64,000 bases of DNA from Alphaproteobacteria bacterium (lineage in GTDB: Bacteria > Pseudomonadota > Alphaproteobacteria > UBA7985 > JAUIBT01), in NCBI GenBank assembly GCA_030428565.1, contig JAUIDR010000006.1:1-64000 (forward strand), read 5' to 3'. Below the pieces are notes generated by a model. That model ran no database searches. It saw only the letters and a list, made by a program, of their open reading frames with translations, and was not told where the DNA came from. The position numbers were made by a program, and so were the translations under genes. This document shows, piece by piece, positions 18,061 through 29,684 of this stretch (its first letter is position 1; every line of letters starts with the position of its first letter).

Positions 18061-19986
18061 ATGCAATACTACGTTGATGGCTTTCGCCCCGGTGATCCCG
18101 ATAATCTGCCCGCTGCGCCGGGCTGCCAGCTTGGCACGCCGGATTTGCCCGAGAAAATCGACGTGCTGATCGCGGGCTGCGGACCGGCGGGGCTGTGCTT
18201 GGCGGCTCAGCTTTCGGCCTTTCCAGAAATCACAACCCGCATCGTCGAGCCTAAATTGGGGCCGATCGAAAAGGGGCAGGCAGACGGCGTCAATGTCCGC
18301 TCTATGGAGATGTTTCAGGCCTTCGGATTTGCTGAGACCGTCAAGCGCGAATCCTATTGGGTCAATGAGACGACCTTCTGGACCCCGGATCCAGAAAATC
18401 CGCAGCATATCAATCGCGTAGGCCGGGTTCAGGATGTGGCGGACGATTTGTCAGAGATGCCGCATACGCTGATGAACCAAGCGCGCATCCACGAATTGTT
18501 CTTGACCTTTATGCGTAAGTCACCGACGCGCCTTGAGCCGAACTATGGCCTCATGATCGTTGATCTGACAGTGGATGAAAACAGCGATGATTACCCCGTT
18601 ACCGTCACGCTGGAACACACCGACGAGGCCAAGGCCGGCCAGACCTTCACCGTCCGCGCCAACTATGTTGTGGGCTGCGATGGTGCGCGCTCGAATGTGC
18701 GCCGCGCCATAGGGGGCAAGCTGCACGGCGACGCGGCGCACCAGGCCTGGGGCGTTATGGATATTCTGGCCAACACGGACTTTCCAGACGTGCGCATGAA
18801 GTGCCTGATCCAGTCCGCTAAGGAAGGCAATGTGCTGATTTTGCCGCGCGAGGGCGGGTATCTGTTCCGCATGTACGTTGAATTGGACAAGTTGAACCCC
18901 GATGAGCGCGTGGCCAATCGCAATCTGACCATTGACCACATGGTGGCTGCCGCAAATCGCATAATGAAGCCCTACACGATTGACGTAAAGGAAGTCGTCT
19001 GGTGGTCCATCTATGAAATTGGCCACCGCTTGACCGACAAGTTCGACGATGTGCCCGCTGGTCAGACCGCAACGCGCCATCCGCGCGTGTTTACTGCAGG
19101 CGATGCTTGCCATACGCACAGCCCCAAGGCGGGGCAGGGCATGAACGTCTCGATGGGCGATACCTTCAATCTGGGCTGGAAGCTGGCGCAGGTCTTTAAG
19201 GGCCGCTCCAAGCCTGACTTATTGCACTCCTACTCCGCAGAGCGACGCGCGGCGGCCAAAGCACTGGTGGATACCGATCACCAATGGGCACGGATCATGT
19301 CAGCGCCTCCGGGTGAATCTGAATTGGACGGCTCGGACATGCCGCGCTTTCAAAAACAGTTCATCGAAAACGGTGTCTTCACGGCGGGGCTGTCGGTTCG
19401 CTATGAGGAGTCGGCCCTTGTCGGACATGATCGCTACCAAGCGCTGGCAAGTGGGCAGCCTTTGGGTATGCGCTTTCACTCTGCGCCGGTAGTGCGCTTG
19501 GCGGACGCCATGGCGATACAGCTTGGCCATGTTGCCGAAGCCGATGGCCGCTGGCGGCTCTATGCCTTTGCCCCGGAAGTGGACCAGGGCCAGGACGGCG
19601 GCGCAATCGCCAAGCTTTGCGATTACCTGGAGAGCGATCCCAGCTCGCCCGTGCTGCGCCATACGCGCCAGAATGAAGACATCGACGGTCTGATCGATCT
19701 GCGAGCGATCTTCCAGCAAGATTTCACCAGCTTGAATCATGCCGCCATGCCGACGCTGCTGCGCCCGGCAAAGGGCCGCTATGGCCTTCGCGATTATGAA
19801 AAAGTTTTCTGCGTCGATGCCAAATTGGGCCAAGATATCTTCGACATGCGCGGCATTGATCGCAAGCAGGGCTGCATGATCGTGGTGCGTCCGGACCAAT
19901 ATATCGCCCACATCTTGCCCTTGCAGGCAACGGGAGAGCTGGCCGCCTTCTTCGATGGCTTTTTGCTGCCTCAAGAGCGCAGCTAG
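18061..19986 (+). CDS. FAD-dependent aromatic monooxygenase (3-hydroxybenzoate 4-monooxygenase / phenol 2-monooxygenase family)
   Basis: VLIAGCGPAGLCLAAQL, GQADGVNVRSMEMFQAFGF, VGCDGARSNVRRAIG, VFTAGDACHTHSPKAGQGMNVSMGDTFNLGWKLA; full-length resemblance from memory to MobA-type enzymes. Confidence 0.88.
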   Translation: MQYYVDGFRPGDPDNLPAAPGCQLGTPDLPEKIDVLIAGCGPAGLCLAAQLSAFPEITTRIVEPKLGPIEKGQADGVNVRSMEMFQAFGFAETVKRESYWVNETTFWTPDPENPQHINRVGRVQDVADDLSEMPHTLMNQARIHELFLTFMRKSPTRLEPNYGLMIVDLTVDENSDDYPVTVTLEHTDEAKAGQTFTVRANYVVGCDGARSNVRRAIGGKLHGDAAHQAWGVMDILANTDFPDVRMKCLIQSAKEGNVLILPREGGYLFRMYVELDKLNPDERVANRNLTIDHMVAAANRIMKPYTIDVKEVVWWSIYEIGHRLTDKFDDVPAGQTATRHPRVFTAGDACHTHSPKAGQGMNVSMGDTFNLGWKLAQVFKGRSKPDLLHSYSAERRAAAKALVDTDHQWARIMSAPPGESELDGSDMPRFQKQFIENGVFTAGLSVRYEESALVGHDRYQALASGQPLGMRFHSAPVVRLADAMAIQLGHVAEADGRWRLYAFAPEVDQGQDGGAIAKLCDYLESDPSSPVLRHTRQNEDIDGLIDLRAIFQQDFTSLNHAAMPTLLRPAKGRYGLRDYEKVFCVDAKLGQDIFDMRGIDRKQGCMIVVRPDQYIAHILPLQATGELAAFFDGFLLPQERS

Positions 19987-20077
19987 TCCGGCTGGGCGCC
20001 CGCACGGGGTTGCGCCGACGCAAAACCGACCCTTTGACGGCGCAATCCTTGTTTGCGCCGCCACCGATTCTAGCTAG

Positions 20078-21876
<1,799 letters not shown>

Positions 21877-21937
21877 AGAAAAAGGGCCGAGCAGTCGTTT
21901 TAGAAATCGACCGGAACAGGCTTGGGCAGACTGGCTC

Positions 21938-21957
21938 ACTCCTGCTTGAGCAGGTGA
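21938..21957. terminator. Hairpin between convergent genes
   Basis: CCTGCTTGAGCAGG perfect inverted repeat (21941-21954) between the tmpB-like and Gfo/Idh gene ends; no U tract. Confidence 0.4.
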
Positions 21958-21958
21958 C

Positions 21959-23161
21959 TCATCTGACCAGTTCGGTCCAGGCCGAATTGGCCTCCGCAGA
22001 ATCCGCGCAAGCTTCAACGAAACGCACGCCATCCAATCCGGCGGCGTCATCGGCATACTGCACCAGGCCACTCGCCAGGCTGACGCCGCTTCGCCGGGCG
22101 GCGATCGCCACCCCAATTTCAGAGTAGAGATTGGCCCAAGCATCGCTCAGCGCTTCCCCATGCCCACGCGGCAAATGAACCAGGCGTTCGGCTGCAGCCG
22201 TCATGCCGCCGCCGTGACCACGCCAAAAAATCTGCTCGGGTCGGTCTAATAAACGTAACTTGAGTTGTTCTGGAAACTCCTGGTCCCACTCCAGGCCCCC
22301 ACGCTCGCCAAAGATCCGCAGGCGCAGGCCGCAGTGATTGCCGGGGGCGGCTTGTGTCACCCAAATCTGACCGGGGGCGCCGTTATCCATCTGCAGCTTG
22401 ATAAAGGCCGTATCTTCCATGGCACGTGCGCCGCCGCAGCGGTGGAAGTCCGCGCGTACAGCGGTGATGCCCAGTCCGGTGACGGTCTTGAGTAAGTGGT
22501 AAGCATGGGTCGCGATATCGCCGGTGGCCGAGGCGCGGCCGACGCGTTCGGGGTCTCGCCGCCAGGCCGCCGAGGGGGCGTCATCGACCGTCGCAGGCGT
22601 GCCCCACTCTTGCAGGTATTCCACCACGACCTGCCGGATTGTGCCGACCGCGCCTTGTGCGACCAGTCCTTGTGCTTGGCGAATCATTGCGTGATGGGCG
22701 TAAGGATAGGTTAAGGCCAGCAAGCCGTGGCTGGTTTGGGCCAAGCGCGCCAGGGCCTCTGCGTCGGCCAGTTTGCTGGTCATGGGTTTGTCCAAAATGA
22801 CATCAAAGCCCGCCTGCAAGAAGTGCGCCGCCAACTCGTAATGGCTATTGTTGGGCGTGCAGATACAGACCGCTTCCATGCCATCGGCTCTTGCCGCTTC
22901 TAGCTCGGCCATGGCCCTGAAATCGGTGTAGGCGCGGTCGTCGGGAATAATCTGATCGGCGGCGGCCAAGCGCGCCCTTGCAGGATCACGCGACAGCAGG
23001 CCTGCGACCAACTCCCAGTGGTTTGATAAGCGCGCGCCATCGCGATGCCAAGCGCCGACGACCGAGCTCCGACCGCCGCCGATTTGGCCTAGCCGTAAGC
23101 GGCGCCCGAGCGGCGGCACCCTGAGACCGTGTGGCAATGTGAAATCAGGTATTGTGCTCAA
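21959..23161 (-). CDS. Gfo/Idh/MocA family oxidoreductase
   Basis: RLRLGQIGGGRSSVVGAWHRDGARL Rossmann, CICTPNNSHYELAAHFLQAGFDVILDKPMTS. Confidence 0.9.
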   Translation of the reverse strand: MSTIPDFTLPHGLRVPPLGRRLRLGQIGGGRSSVVGAWHRDGARLSNHWELVAGLLSRDPARARLAAADQIIPDDRAYTDFRAMAELEAARADGMEAVCICTPNNSHYELAAHFLQAGFDVILDKPMTSKLADAEALARLAQTSHGLLALTYPYAHHAMIRQAQGLVAQGAVGTIRQVVVEYLQEWGTPATVDDAPSAAWRRDPERVGRASATGDIATHAYHLLKTVTGLGITAVRADFHRCGGARAMEDTAFIKLQMDNGAPGQIWVTQAAPGNHCGLRLRIFGERGGLEWDQEFPEQLKLRLLDRPEQIFWRGHGGGMTAAAERLVHLPRGHGEALSDAWANLYSEIGVAIAARRSGVSLASGLVQYADDAAGLDGVRFVEACADSAEANSAWTELVR

Positions 23162-23247
23162 GGTTAGGGCCTTGTCTGCTATGGGGCGACGGTTTCTCGT
23201 GGCACGTTGTACCAGAACAGACCGGCTCGCAAGGCCGGCAGTCTTGA

Positions 23248-23279
23248 TTGTTGGTTCAGGCCCTTGTTGGTTCTGGCCT
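23248..23279. repeat. Two adjacent 16-bp direct repeats
   Basis: ttgttggttcaggccc / ttgttggttctggcct. Confidence 0.55.
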
Positions 23280-23354
23280 TGTCAAAGCTTTGGTTTGCCG
23301 TCAGCTTAGCGCCGCGCAGTACCTCACCCCCTTCTCTACCAAAGGCGAGCAGTT

Positions 23355-24125
23355 TTGTCCGATCCTATCCTGTTCTGGAGCCTGGCCTTGGTCGCCGCTT
23401 TGTTGACGGGGGCCAGCAAGGGCGGATTGCCCATGGTCGCCATGTTGAGTGTGCCAGCCATGTCGCTGGTCATGCCGACCCTGCAAGCGGCAGCGCTTCT
23501 GTTGCCGGTCTATTTGATTAGTGACGTATACGGTCTTTGGCTTTACCGGCGCTCATTTTCAGCGCGCAATTTGGCAATCCTGGTGCCTGCGGGTCTGCTG
23601 GGCATTCTGGCGGGTTGGCTATTGGCGGAGCAAACCGACGAAGCGGTTGTGCGCCTGGCGGTCGGTCTGGTCGGATTGTTCTTTGTTTTGATGCGCTTGC
23701 ATGGGCGCTTTGGTGGCCCGCAGCCAGCGCGCCGCGCCGACGTGCCGCGAGGGCTTTTTTGGGGCAGCATTGCGGGCTTTACCAGCTTTGTCGCGCACGC
23801 GGGCGGGCCTCCCTACCAGGTCTACACGCTGCCACAGCGCCTGCCAAAGATGACCTTTGCTGGGACATCAACGATTTTGTTCGCCATCATCAACCTGTCA
23901 AAGCTTCCCCCCTATATGGCGCTGGGTCTGATGCATTGGGGCGATTTGGCGGTCGCGGCTTGGTTGGTTCCCGCAGCTCTGTTGGGGGCCTGGGCGGGTT
24001 ATCGCCTAGCATCCATCATGCCCGAACGCCTATTTTTTGCCGTGGTCGAGGTCGCGTTGTTGCTGATTTCCGTCAAACTGCTTTGGGATAGCGTGCCGCT
24101 GGTCTGGAACAGACTCTTGGGCTAG
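23355..24125 (+). CDS. TauE/SafE (TSUP) family membrane permease
   Basis: 256 aa, multiple TM helices; LLTGASKGGLPMVAMLSVPAMSLVM, GFTSFVAHAGGPPYQVYTLPQRLPKMTFAGT; TTG start. Confidence 0.85.
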   Translation: MSDPILFWSLALVAALLTGASKGGLPMVAMLSVPAMSLVMPTLQAAALLLPVYLISDVYGLWLYRRSFSARNLAILVPAGLLGILAGWLLAEQTDEAVVRLAVGLVGLFFVLMRLHGRFGGPQPARRADVPRGLFWGSIAGFTSFVAHAGGPPYQVYTLPQRLPKMTFAGTSTILFAIINLSKLPPYMALGLMHWGDLAVAAWLVPAALLGAWAGYRLASIMPERLFFAVVEVALLLISVKLLWDSVPLVWNRLLG

Positions 24126-24307
24126 CCTCTGCGTCGCGAATAGCAAAGATCGAGTAGCGCTTGTTGGCGCTTCTTACTGGCACAACGGGCGCGCTTTTTC
24201 TGGCGCTGGCGTCGCGACAGCCTCTGCGTCCAGCGCGAACCGAGCCGATAGCGCCAACGGGCCTGCAGGCCTTGTCTACCAACTGTTTGTACCTAGGGAG
24301 AACCTTC

Positions 24308-25741
24308 ATGAGCGAGTTAAAAAAGAACTACATCGGCGGTGAATGGCTGGCCGGTGACGAGGTCAGTGAGAACCGCAATCCGGCGCGCCCCGACGAGGTC
24401 ATAGGGCTGTTCGCCAGAGCCACGAACCAGCAGCTCGACGATGCCGTGGCTGCGGCCAAGTCAGCGCAAAAGGCTTGGGCTGCTGCAACGCCGCAAGTTC
24501 GCTCCGACGTGCTGGGAAAAGCCGCTCAAATTATGATGGCGCGTAGTCAGGAGCTGGGCCGCCTGCTATCGCGCGAAGAGGGTAAGACCCTGGCCGAGGG
24601 TGTGGGCGAAGTGGTGCGTTCGGCGCAGATCTTCCAGTTTTATTGCGGTGAAGCGCTGCGCATTGCGGGCCAGAAATTCGATTCCGTGCGTCCCGGCGTT
24701 GAGGCCGAAATCACCCGCGAGCCTATCGGCGTTGTCGGCTTGGTGACACCTTGGAATTTTCCTACAGCCATTCCGGCTTGGAAGACCGCGCCTGCGCTGG
24801 CCGCGGGCAACGCGGTCGTGCTGAAACCGGCTGAGATTACTCCGGCTTCGGCTCATGCTATGACAGAAATTCTGATCGAAGCGGGTGTTCCCGCCGGTGT
24901 CTTTAACCTGGTCATGGGCTCGGGATCGCGCATCGGCCAGGCGCTGGTCGAACATCCCGACGTGGCCGGCATCTCCTTCACCGGTTCAGTGCCGGTCGGG
25001 CGCGGTATCGCCCGCGCTTGCGCCGAGGGCATGAAGAAGGTGCAAATGGAAATGGGCGGCAAGAACCCGCTGGTCGTTTTGGATGACGCTGACCTGGATA
25101 TTGCAGTCAATTGCGCACTCAACGGGGCCTTCTTTTCGACTGGTCAGAAGTGTACGGCTTCTTCACGTCTGATCGTGCAAGACGGCATTCACGATGCCTT
25201 CGTTGAAAAGCTGAACGCCGCCCGTGCGGCGCTGCGCATCGGCGATCCCCTGGAGGCTGATACGCAACTAGGGCCGGTTGTCTCTGAATCCCAACTCAAC
25301 AGCAATCTGGAATACGTCGGCCTGGCCGCTGAAGAGGGCTGTGAAGTTGTGGGCGGTGAACGTCTCAATCGCGACGGCTATTTCCAGACCCCGGCGCTGT
25401 TCTTGGGTGCTAACAACAATATGCGCACCTCACGCGAAGAGATCTTTGGCCCTTGCGCGAGTGTCATCAAGGTGGGCGACTTCGACGAGGCGCTGGCGGT
25501 GGCCAACGATACCGAATTTGGCTTGTCGTCAGCGATTTGCACTTCATCGCTGAAATCTGCCAATACCTTCCGCCGTCAGAGCGAAGCGGGCATGGCCATG
25601 GTCAATCTGCCCACCGCGGGCGTGGATTATCACGTTCCCTTTGGTGGCCGTAAGGGCTCCAGCTTGGGCAGCCGAGAGCAAGGTGCGCTTGCGATGGAAT
25701 TCTATACGGCTGTCAAAACCTCCTACATTTTTGCGGGCTAA
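24308..25741 (+). CDS. NAD(P)-dependent aldehyde dehydrogenase
   Basis: TPWNFPTAIPAWKTAPALAAGNAVVLKPAE, EMGGKNPLVVLDDADLD, STGQKCTASSRLIV. Start moved to ATG 24308. Confidence 0.93.
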   Translation: MSELKKNYIGGEWLAGDEVSENRNPARPDEVIGLFARATNQQLDDAVAAAKSAQKAWAAATPQVRSDVLGKAAQIMMARSQELGRLLSREEGKTLAEGVGEVVRSAQIFQFYCGEALRIAGQKFDSVRPGVEAEITREPIGVVGLVTPWNFPTAIPAWKTAPALAAGNAVVLKPAEITPASAHAMTEILIEAGVPAGVFNLVMGSGSRIGQALVEHPDVAGISFTGSVPVGRGIARACAEGMKKVQMEMGGKNPLVVLDDADLDIAVNCALNGAFFSTGQKCTASSRLIVQDGIHDAFVEKLNAARAALRIGDPLEADTQLGPVVSESQLNSNLEYVGLAAEEGCEVVGGERLNRDGYFQTPALFLGANNNMRTSREEIFGPCASVIKVGDFDEALAVANDTEFGLSSAICTSSLKSANTFRRQSEAGMAMVNLPTAGVDYHVPFGGRKGSSLGSREQGALAMEFYTAVKTSYIFAG

Positions 25742-25775
25742 GAGCAAGGCTCACCAGCGCTTGAAGAGGCGTAGG

Positions 25776-25822
25776 GCATAGATCAGAAGCTATGCGATAG
25801 GTAAGAAAATCTTGCCTATCGC
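25776..25822. other. Two adjoining hairpins upstream of the TPP enzyme/hyuAB operon
   Basis: GCATAG-atcagaag-CTATGC (25776-25795) and GCGATAGG-t-AAGA-aaa-TCTT-g-CCTATCGC (25794-25822). Confidence 0.6.
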
Positions 25823-25878
25823 TGGTATTTCTTTGTTTCATTGGGATGCATTCTGCGTCAGCATTGAGGTGCGCAGAT

Positions 25879-25890
25879 TTAGGTACCTAA
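25879..25890. promoter_or_regulatory. Perfect 12-bp palindrome TTAGGTACCTAA just upstream of TPP enzyme start (candidate operator)
   Basis: Seen directly; 18 bp upstream of the ATG at 25909. Confidence 0.45.
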
Positions 25891-25908
25891 GGTCTCAAAG
25901 GAATTTAC

Positions 25909-27600
25909 ATGCAACGCAATGGCGGTCAGCTTCTGGTCGAAAGTCTGGTCGCGCTGGGGGCTCGCAAAGCCTTCGGTGTGCCAGGCGAGAGCTATCTAGC
26001 AGTGCTGGATGCGCTGCACGACACACAAGGTCAGCTTGATTTTGTCATGTGCCGCAACGAAGGCGGCGCGGGCTTTATGGCCGCTGCCTATGGCAAGCTG
26101 ACCGGCAGTCCCGGCATTTGCATGGTGACCCGCGGCCCCGGCGTGACCAATGCCTCCATCGGCCTACATACCGCCATGCAGGACAGCGCGCCCATGATTT
26201 TATTTGTGGGCCAGGTCGGCACGGACATGAAGGGGCGCGAGGCCTTTCAGGAAATCGACTATCGCGCGGTATTCGGCACCATGGTCAAGTGGGCGGTCGA
26301 AATTGATCGCGTCGAACGTGTTTCCGAGATATTGGCGCGGGCTTGGAAGACGGCCACTACTGGACGGCCAGGACCCGTGGTGGTGGCGCTGCCCGAAGAC
26401 ATGCTGACCAGCACGACCCAAGCCCCCGCGCTGGTTGGCCCCGCTACGATCAGCGAACCAGCGCCGACCGCTTCGGCCATGGCAGAACTCAAAGCCATCC
26501 TGACCCAAGCCGAGCGCCCGCTTATCCTCTACGGTGGCTGCAATTGGTCGGCTGAGGCTAGCGGCCAGCTTCAAGCCTTCGCTGAGGGCTCGGACATCCC
26601 CGTGGTCTCTGTCTTTCGCTACATCGACCAGTACGACAATTATTCGCCAACCTTCTGTGGCGAGGCAGGGGTCGGCATGGTGGCCTCGGTCAAAAAGCTG
26701 ATGGCGGAGGCTGATGTCATCCTGGCGGTCAATAACCGCTTTGGCGAGAATTCGACCGATGGCTACACACTGCTGGCGGTTCCTTTGCCCAAGCAGCGTT
26801 TGATCCACGTGCATGCTTCGGATCTGGAGATCGGCAAGGTCTATCAGCCCGAGCTGGGCATTCAGGCTGGGCCAAATGAATTTGCAGCCGCCCTGGCCGT
26901 TATGGGGACCGTTACAGGCGATTGGTCGGCCTGGCGCCAAGAAGGACGGGCAGCCTACGAAGCTGGATTTGAGCTGGGCGATCTGCCGTCGCCGGTCGAT
27001 ATGGGTAAGGTCACAGCGCATCTGCGCCATGTCCTGCCGGAAGATGTCATCATCACCAATGGGGCCGGCAACTTTACGGTCTGGCCGAACAAATTCTTTA
27101 AGTTCGGCCCCAAGGCGCGGCTGCTAGCGCCGCAAGCGGGCGCTATGGGCTACGGCCTGCCCGCTGCCATTGCGGCCAGGGTCGCGAGCCCTGAAAAGAC
27201 AGTGGTTTGTTTTGCGGGCGACGGTGACTTTCAAATGAATTGCCAGGAGTTGGCGACTGCCCTGCAAGCAGGCGCGCAGCCGATCATCTTGGTCTTGAAC
27301 AACGGCATCTATGGCACTATTCGCGCCCACCAAGAGCGCAACTATCCGGCCCGCGTTTCGGGCACTACAATGAGCGCCAATCCTGATTTTGCGGCCCTGG
27401 CCCGTGCCTATGGTTTTCACGCCGAGCGCATTGAGGCCACCGAGGACTTTGCGCCCGCTTTTGAGCGCGCGTTGGCATCCAAGACTGGCGCCCTGCTGGA
27501 TCTGGTGATCTCCCCCGAGGCGGTAACACCGCGCCAAACCTTGAAGCAAATGCGCGAAGCCGCCCTGAAATCCGCTCCATCAAATGAGGAATCCGCATGA
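25909..27600 (+). CDS. Thiamine pyrophosphate-dependent enzyme (acetolactate synthase-like large subunit)
   Basis: ARKAFGVPGESYLAVLDAL, CRNEGGAGFMAAAYGKLTG, VTRGPGVTNA, FAGDGDFQMNCQELATALQAGAQPIILVLNNGIYGTI. Confidence 0.9.
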   Translation: MQRNGGQLLVESLVALGARKAFGVPGESYLAVLDALHDTQGQLDFVMCRNEGGAGFMAAAYGKLTGSPGICMVTRGPGVTNASIGLHTAMQDSAPMILFVGQVGTDMKGREAFQEIDYRAVFGTMVKWAVEIDRVERVSEILARAWKTATTGRPGPVVVALPEDMLTSTTQAPALVGPATISEPAPTASAMAELKAILTQAERPLILYGGCNWSAEASGQLQAFAEGSDIPVVSVFRYIDQYDNYSPTFCGEAGVGMVASVKKLMAEADVILAVNNRFGENSTDGYTLLAVPLPKQRLIHVHASDLEIGKVYQPELGIQAGPNEFAAALAVMGTVTGDWSAWRQEGRAAYEAGFELGDLPSPVDMGKVTAHLRHVLPEDVIITNGAGNFTVWPNKFFKFGPKARLLAPQAGAMGYGLPAAIAARVASPEKTVVCFAGDGDFQMNCQELATALQAGAQPIILVLNNGIYGTIRAHQERNYPARVSGTTMSANPDFAALARAYGFHAERIEATEDFAPAFERALASKTGALLDLVISPEAVTPRQTLKQMREAALKSAPSNEESA

Positions 27601-29681
27601 CCAGCCAACAAGACGTGCGCTTGGGCGCTGACATTGGCGGCACTTTCACCGATGTCGTATTGGACCTTCGAGGCCAATTGTTCTCGGCCAAAGTGCTGAC
27701 CAGCTATACCGCGCCTGAGCAGGCGATTTTGGATGGCATTGAGATCGTGATTCAAGAGGCGGACATTTCTGCGTCAGAGATTGATCTGGTGATCCACGGC
27801 ACCACCCTGGCCACCAACGCCCTGATCGAGCGCCGCGGTGCGCGGACAGCCTTGGTCACGACCGAGGGCTTCCGCGATGTCATCGAAATGCGGACTGAGA
27901 GCCGGTTTGAGCAATATGATCTGAACCTCAAGCTGCCCCTGCCATTGATCCCGCGTGAAGACCGCTTTGCGATTGCAGGGCGCATTGGCGCGCAAGGCCA
28001 GGAGCTGCAAGCCCTGGACGAGGAAGCGCTGGAGGCTCTGGCGGACCAGCTCAAGGCGGAAGGTTTTGGCGCGGTGGCCATCGGCTTTATTCATTCTTAT
28101 TTGAACCCCAGCCACGAAGAGCGCGCGCGCGAAATCTTGGCTGCGAAGTTCGATGGGCCGATTTCGATCTCCTCGGAAGTCTCGCCGCAGATGCGCGAAT
28201 TTGAGCGCTTCAACACTGTCTGTGCCAACGCCTATGTGCGCCCGCAGATGGAGGCCTACCTTTACCGCTTGCAGGACCGCTTGAAGGACATGGGCGCGAG
28301 CTGTCCCTTGTTCATGATCCATTCGGGCGGGGGGCTGATTTCGGTTGAGACAGCGGCGGCCTTCCCAGTGCGTTTGGTGGAATCGGGTCCGGCGGGCGGC
28401 GCTATCTTTGCAGCGGATATCGCGCGACGCTTTGGATTAGAGCGCGTGGTCTCCTACGACATGGGCGGCACCACAGCCAAGATCTGCTTAATTGAGGATT
28501 TCCAGCCGCAGACGGCGCGAACCTTTGAGGTGGCGCGCTCTTATCGCTTTTGCAAAGGCTCGGGCATGCCGATCTCTATCCCGGTGATCGAGATGATTGA
28601 GATCGGAGCGGGCGGGGGCTCGCTGGCTTGGGTCGATGCCATGGGGCGCATTCAGACCGGGCCTGAATCGGCGGGCTCGGAGCCTGGCCCTGCCTGCTAT
28701 CAGCGCGGCGGTGACCGCCCTGCCATCACCGATGCGGATTTGGTCTTGGGCAAGCTGGATGCGGATAATTTCGCGGGCGGCAAAATCAAGTTGTCTAGTA
28801 CCAATGCACAGCAAGCCATCGAGGCAGAGATCGGCGGCAAGCTGGCGCTGGAGGCTGAAGCGGCGGCCTTTGGTATCGTCGAAGTGGTGGACGAAAACAT
28901 GGCAAACGCCGCGCGCGTTCATGCGGTCGAGAACGGCAAGAATATCAGCGATAACTTGATGGTGGCCTTCGGTGGTGCGGCCCCGTTGCACGCCGCGCGT
29001 TTGTGCGAAAAGCTGGGCGTTGAGGCTTGCTTGATCCCGCAAGGCGCAGGCGTCGGCTCGGCGATCGGCTTCTTGAAGGCCCCCTTCGGCTATGAAGCCT
29101 TGTCATCGCAAATCACCGCGCTTTCGCGCTTTGACCCGGAGGCGATCAACGTGCTTTTGGAAGAGCTGAAGCAGAGCGCAGAGAGCTTCGTTCGCCTGGG
29201 CACCGATGGCGCGATTACCCGCGAGATCACCGCCTACATGCGCTATGCCGGCCAGGGATGGGAGATCCCGGTCGCTCTGCCCGACCGTGCCTTTACGAGC
29301 GACGATCGGGCCATGATTGAGGCGGCCTTCCGCCAGCGCTATGCCCAGTTCTTTGGCCGCGCGGTTGAAGGACCGGAAATCGAGTTCGTCACCTGGTCGG
29401 TAAAAGCGCAAGATCAGCGCCCGCAGGGTGAGACCTACCCCTTCGATACGCAGGGCAGCGCGACAGCCGCCGCAGCACCGGTGTCGCGCGCTGTCTTTGA
29501 TGCCGCCAGCGGTAGCGCCCAACAGACAGCGATCCATGAACGCAAGAACCTGGCGCCCGGCGCGCGCTTGTCCGGGCCTGCGGTCATCGTGGAAGACGAG
29601 ACCTCGACCATCGTCACATCGCCCTTCGATGCCGTCATGCAAGCCGACGGCAGCATTCTTCTTGTTCGCAAAGGATCTTGA
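27597..29681 (+). CDS. Hydantoinase/oxoprolinase family protein, HyuA-type
   Basis: VRLGADIGGTFTDVVLDLRG, IHGTTLATNALIERRGA, SGGGLISVETAAAFPVRLVESGPAGGA, SYDMGGTTAK; overlaps TPP gene by 4 bp. Confidence 0.93.
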   Translation: MTSQQDVRLGADIGGTFTDVVLDLRGQLFSAKVLTSYTAPEQAILDGIEIVIQEADISASEIDLVIHGTTLATNALIERRGARTALVTTEGFRDVIEMRTESRFEQYDLNLKLPLPLIPREDRFAIAGRIGAQGQELQALDEEALEALADQLKAEGFGAVAIGFIHSYLNPSHEERAREILAAKFDGPISISSEVSPQMREFERFNTVCANAYVRPQMEAYLYRLQDRLKDMGASCPLFMIHSGGGLISVETAAAFPVRLVESGPAGGAIFAADIARRFGLERVVSYDMGGTTAKICLIEDFQPQTARTFEVARSYRFCKGSGMPISIPVIEMIEIGAGGGSLAWVDAMGRIQTGPESAGSEPGPACYQRGGDRPAITDADLVLGKLDADNFAGGKIKLSSTNAQQAIEAEIGGKLALEAEAAAFGIVEVVDENMANAARVHAVENGKNISDNLMVAFGGAAPLHAARLCEKLGVEACLIPQGAGVGSAIGFLKAPFGYEALSSQITALSRFDPEAINVLLEELKQSAESFVRLGTDGAITREITAYMRYAGQGWEIPVALPDRAFTSDDRAMIEAAFRQRYAQFFGRAVEGPEIEFVTWSVKAQDQRPQGETYPFDTQGSATAAAAPVSRAVFDAASGSAQQTAIHERKNLAPGARLSGPAVIVEDETSTIVTSPFDAVMQADGSILLVRKGS

Positions 29682-29684
29682 TCC

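Noticed and set aside
23355-24125. TauE/SafE permease as the sulfite/sulfonate exporter of the sulfosugar pathway
   Set aside because: About 24 kb away, beside unrelated genes; TSUP family is broad; no sequence link to the 48-56 kb operon.
25909-27600. TPP enzyme as Xsc or sulfopyruvate decarboxylase completing sulfonate catabolism
   Set aside because: Size and motifs look acetolactate-synthase-like, not the small ComDE subunits, and I do not recognise Xsc features; it is operonic with HyuAB.
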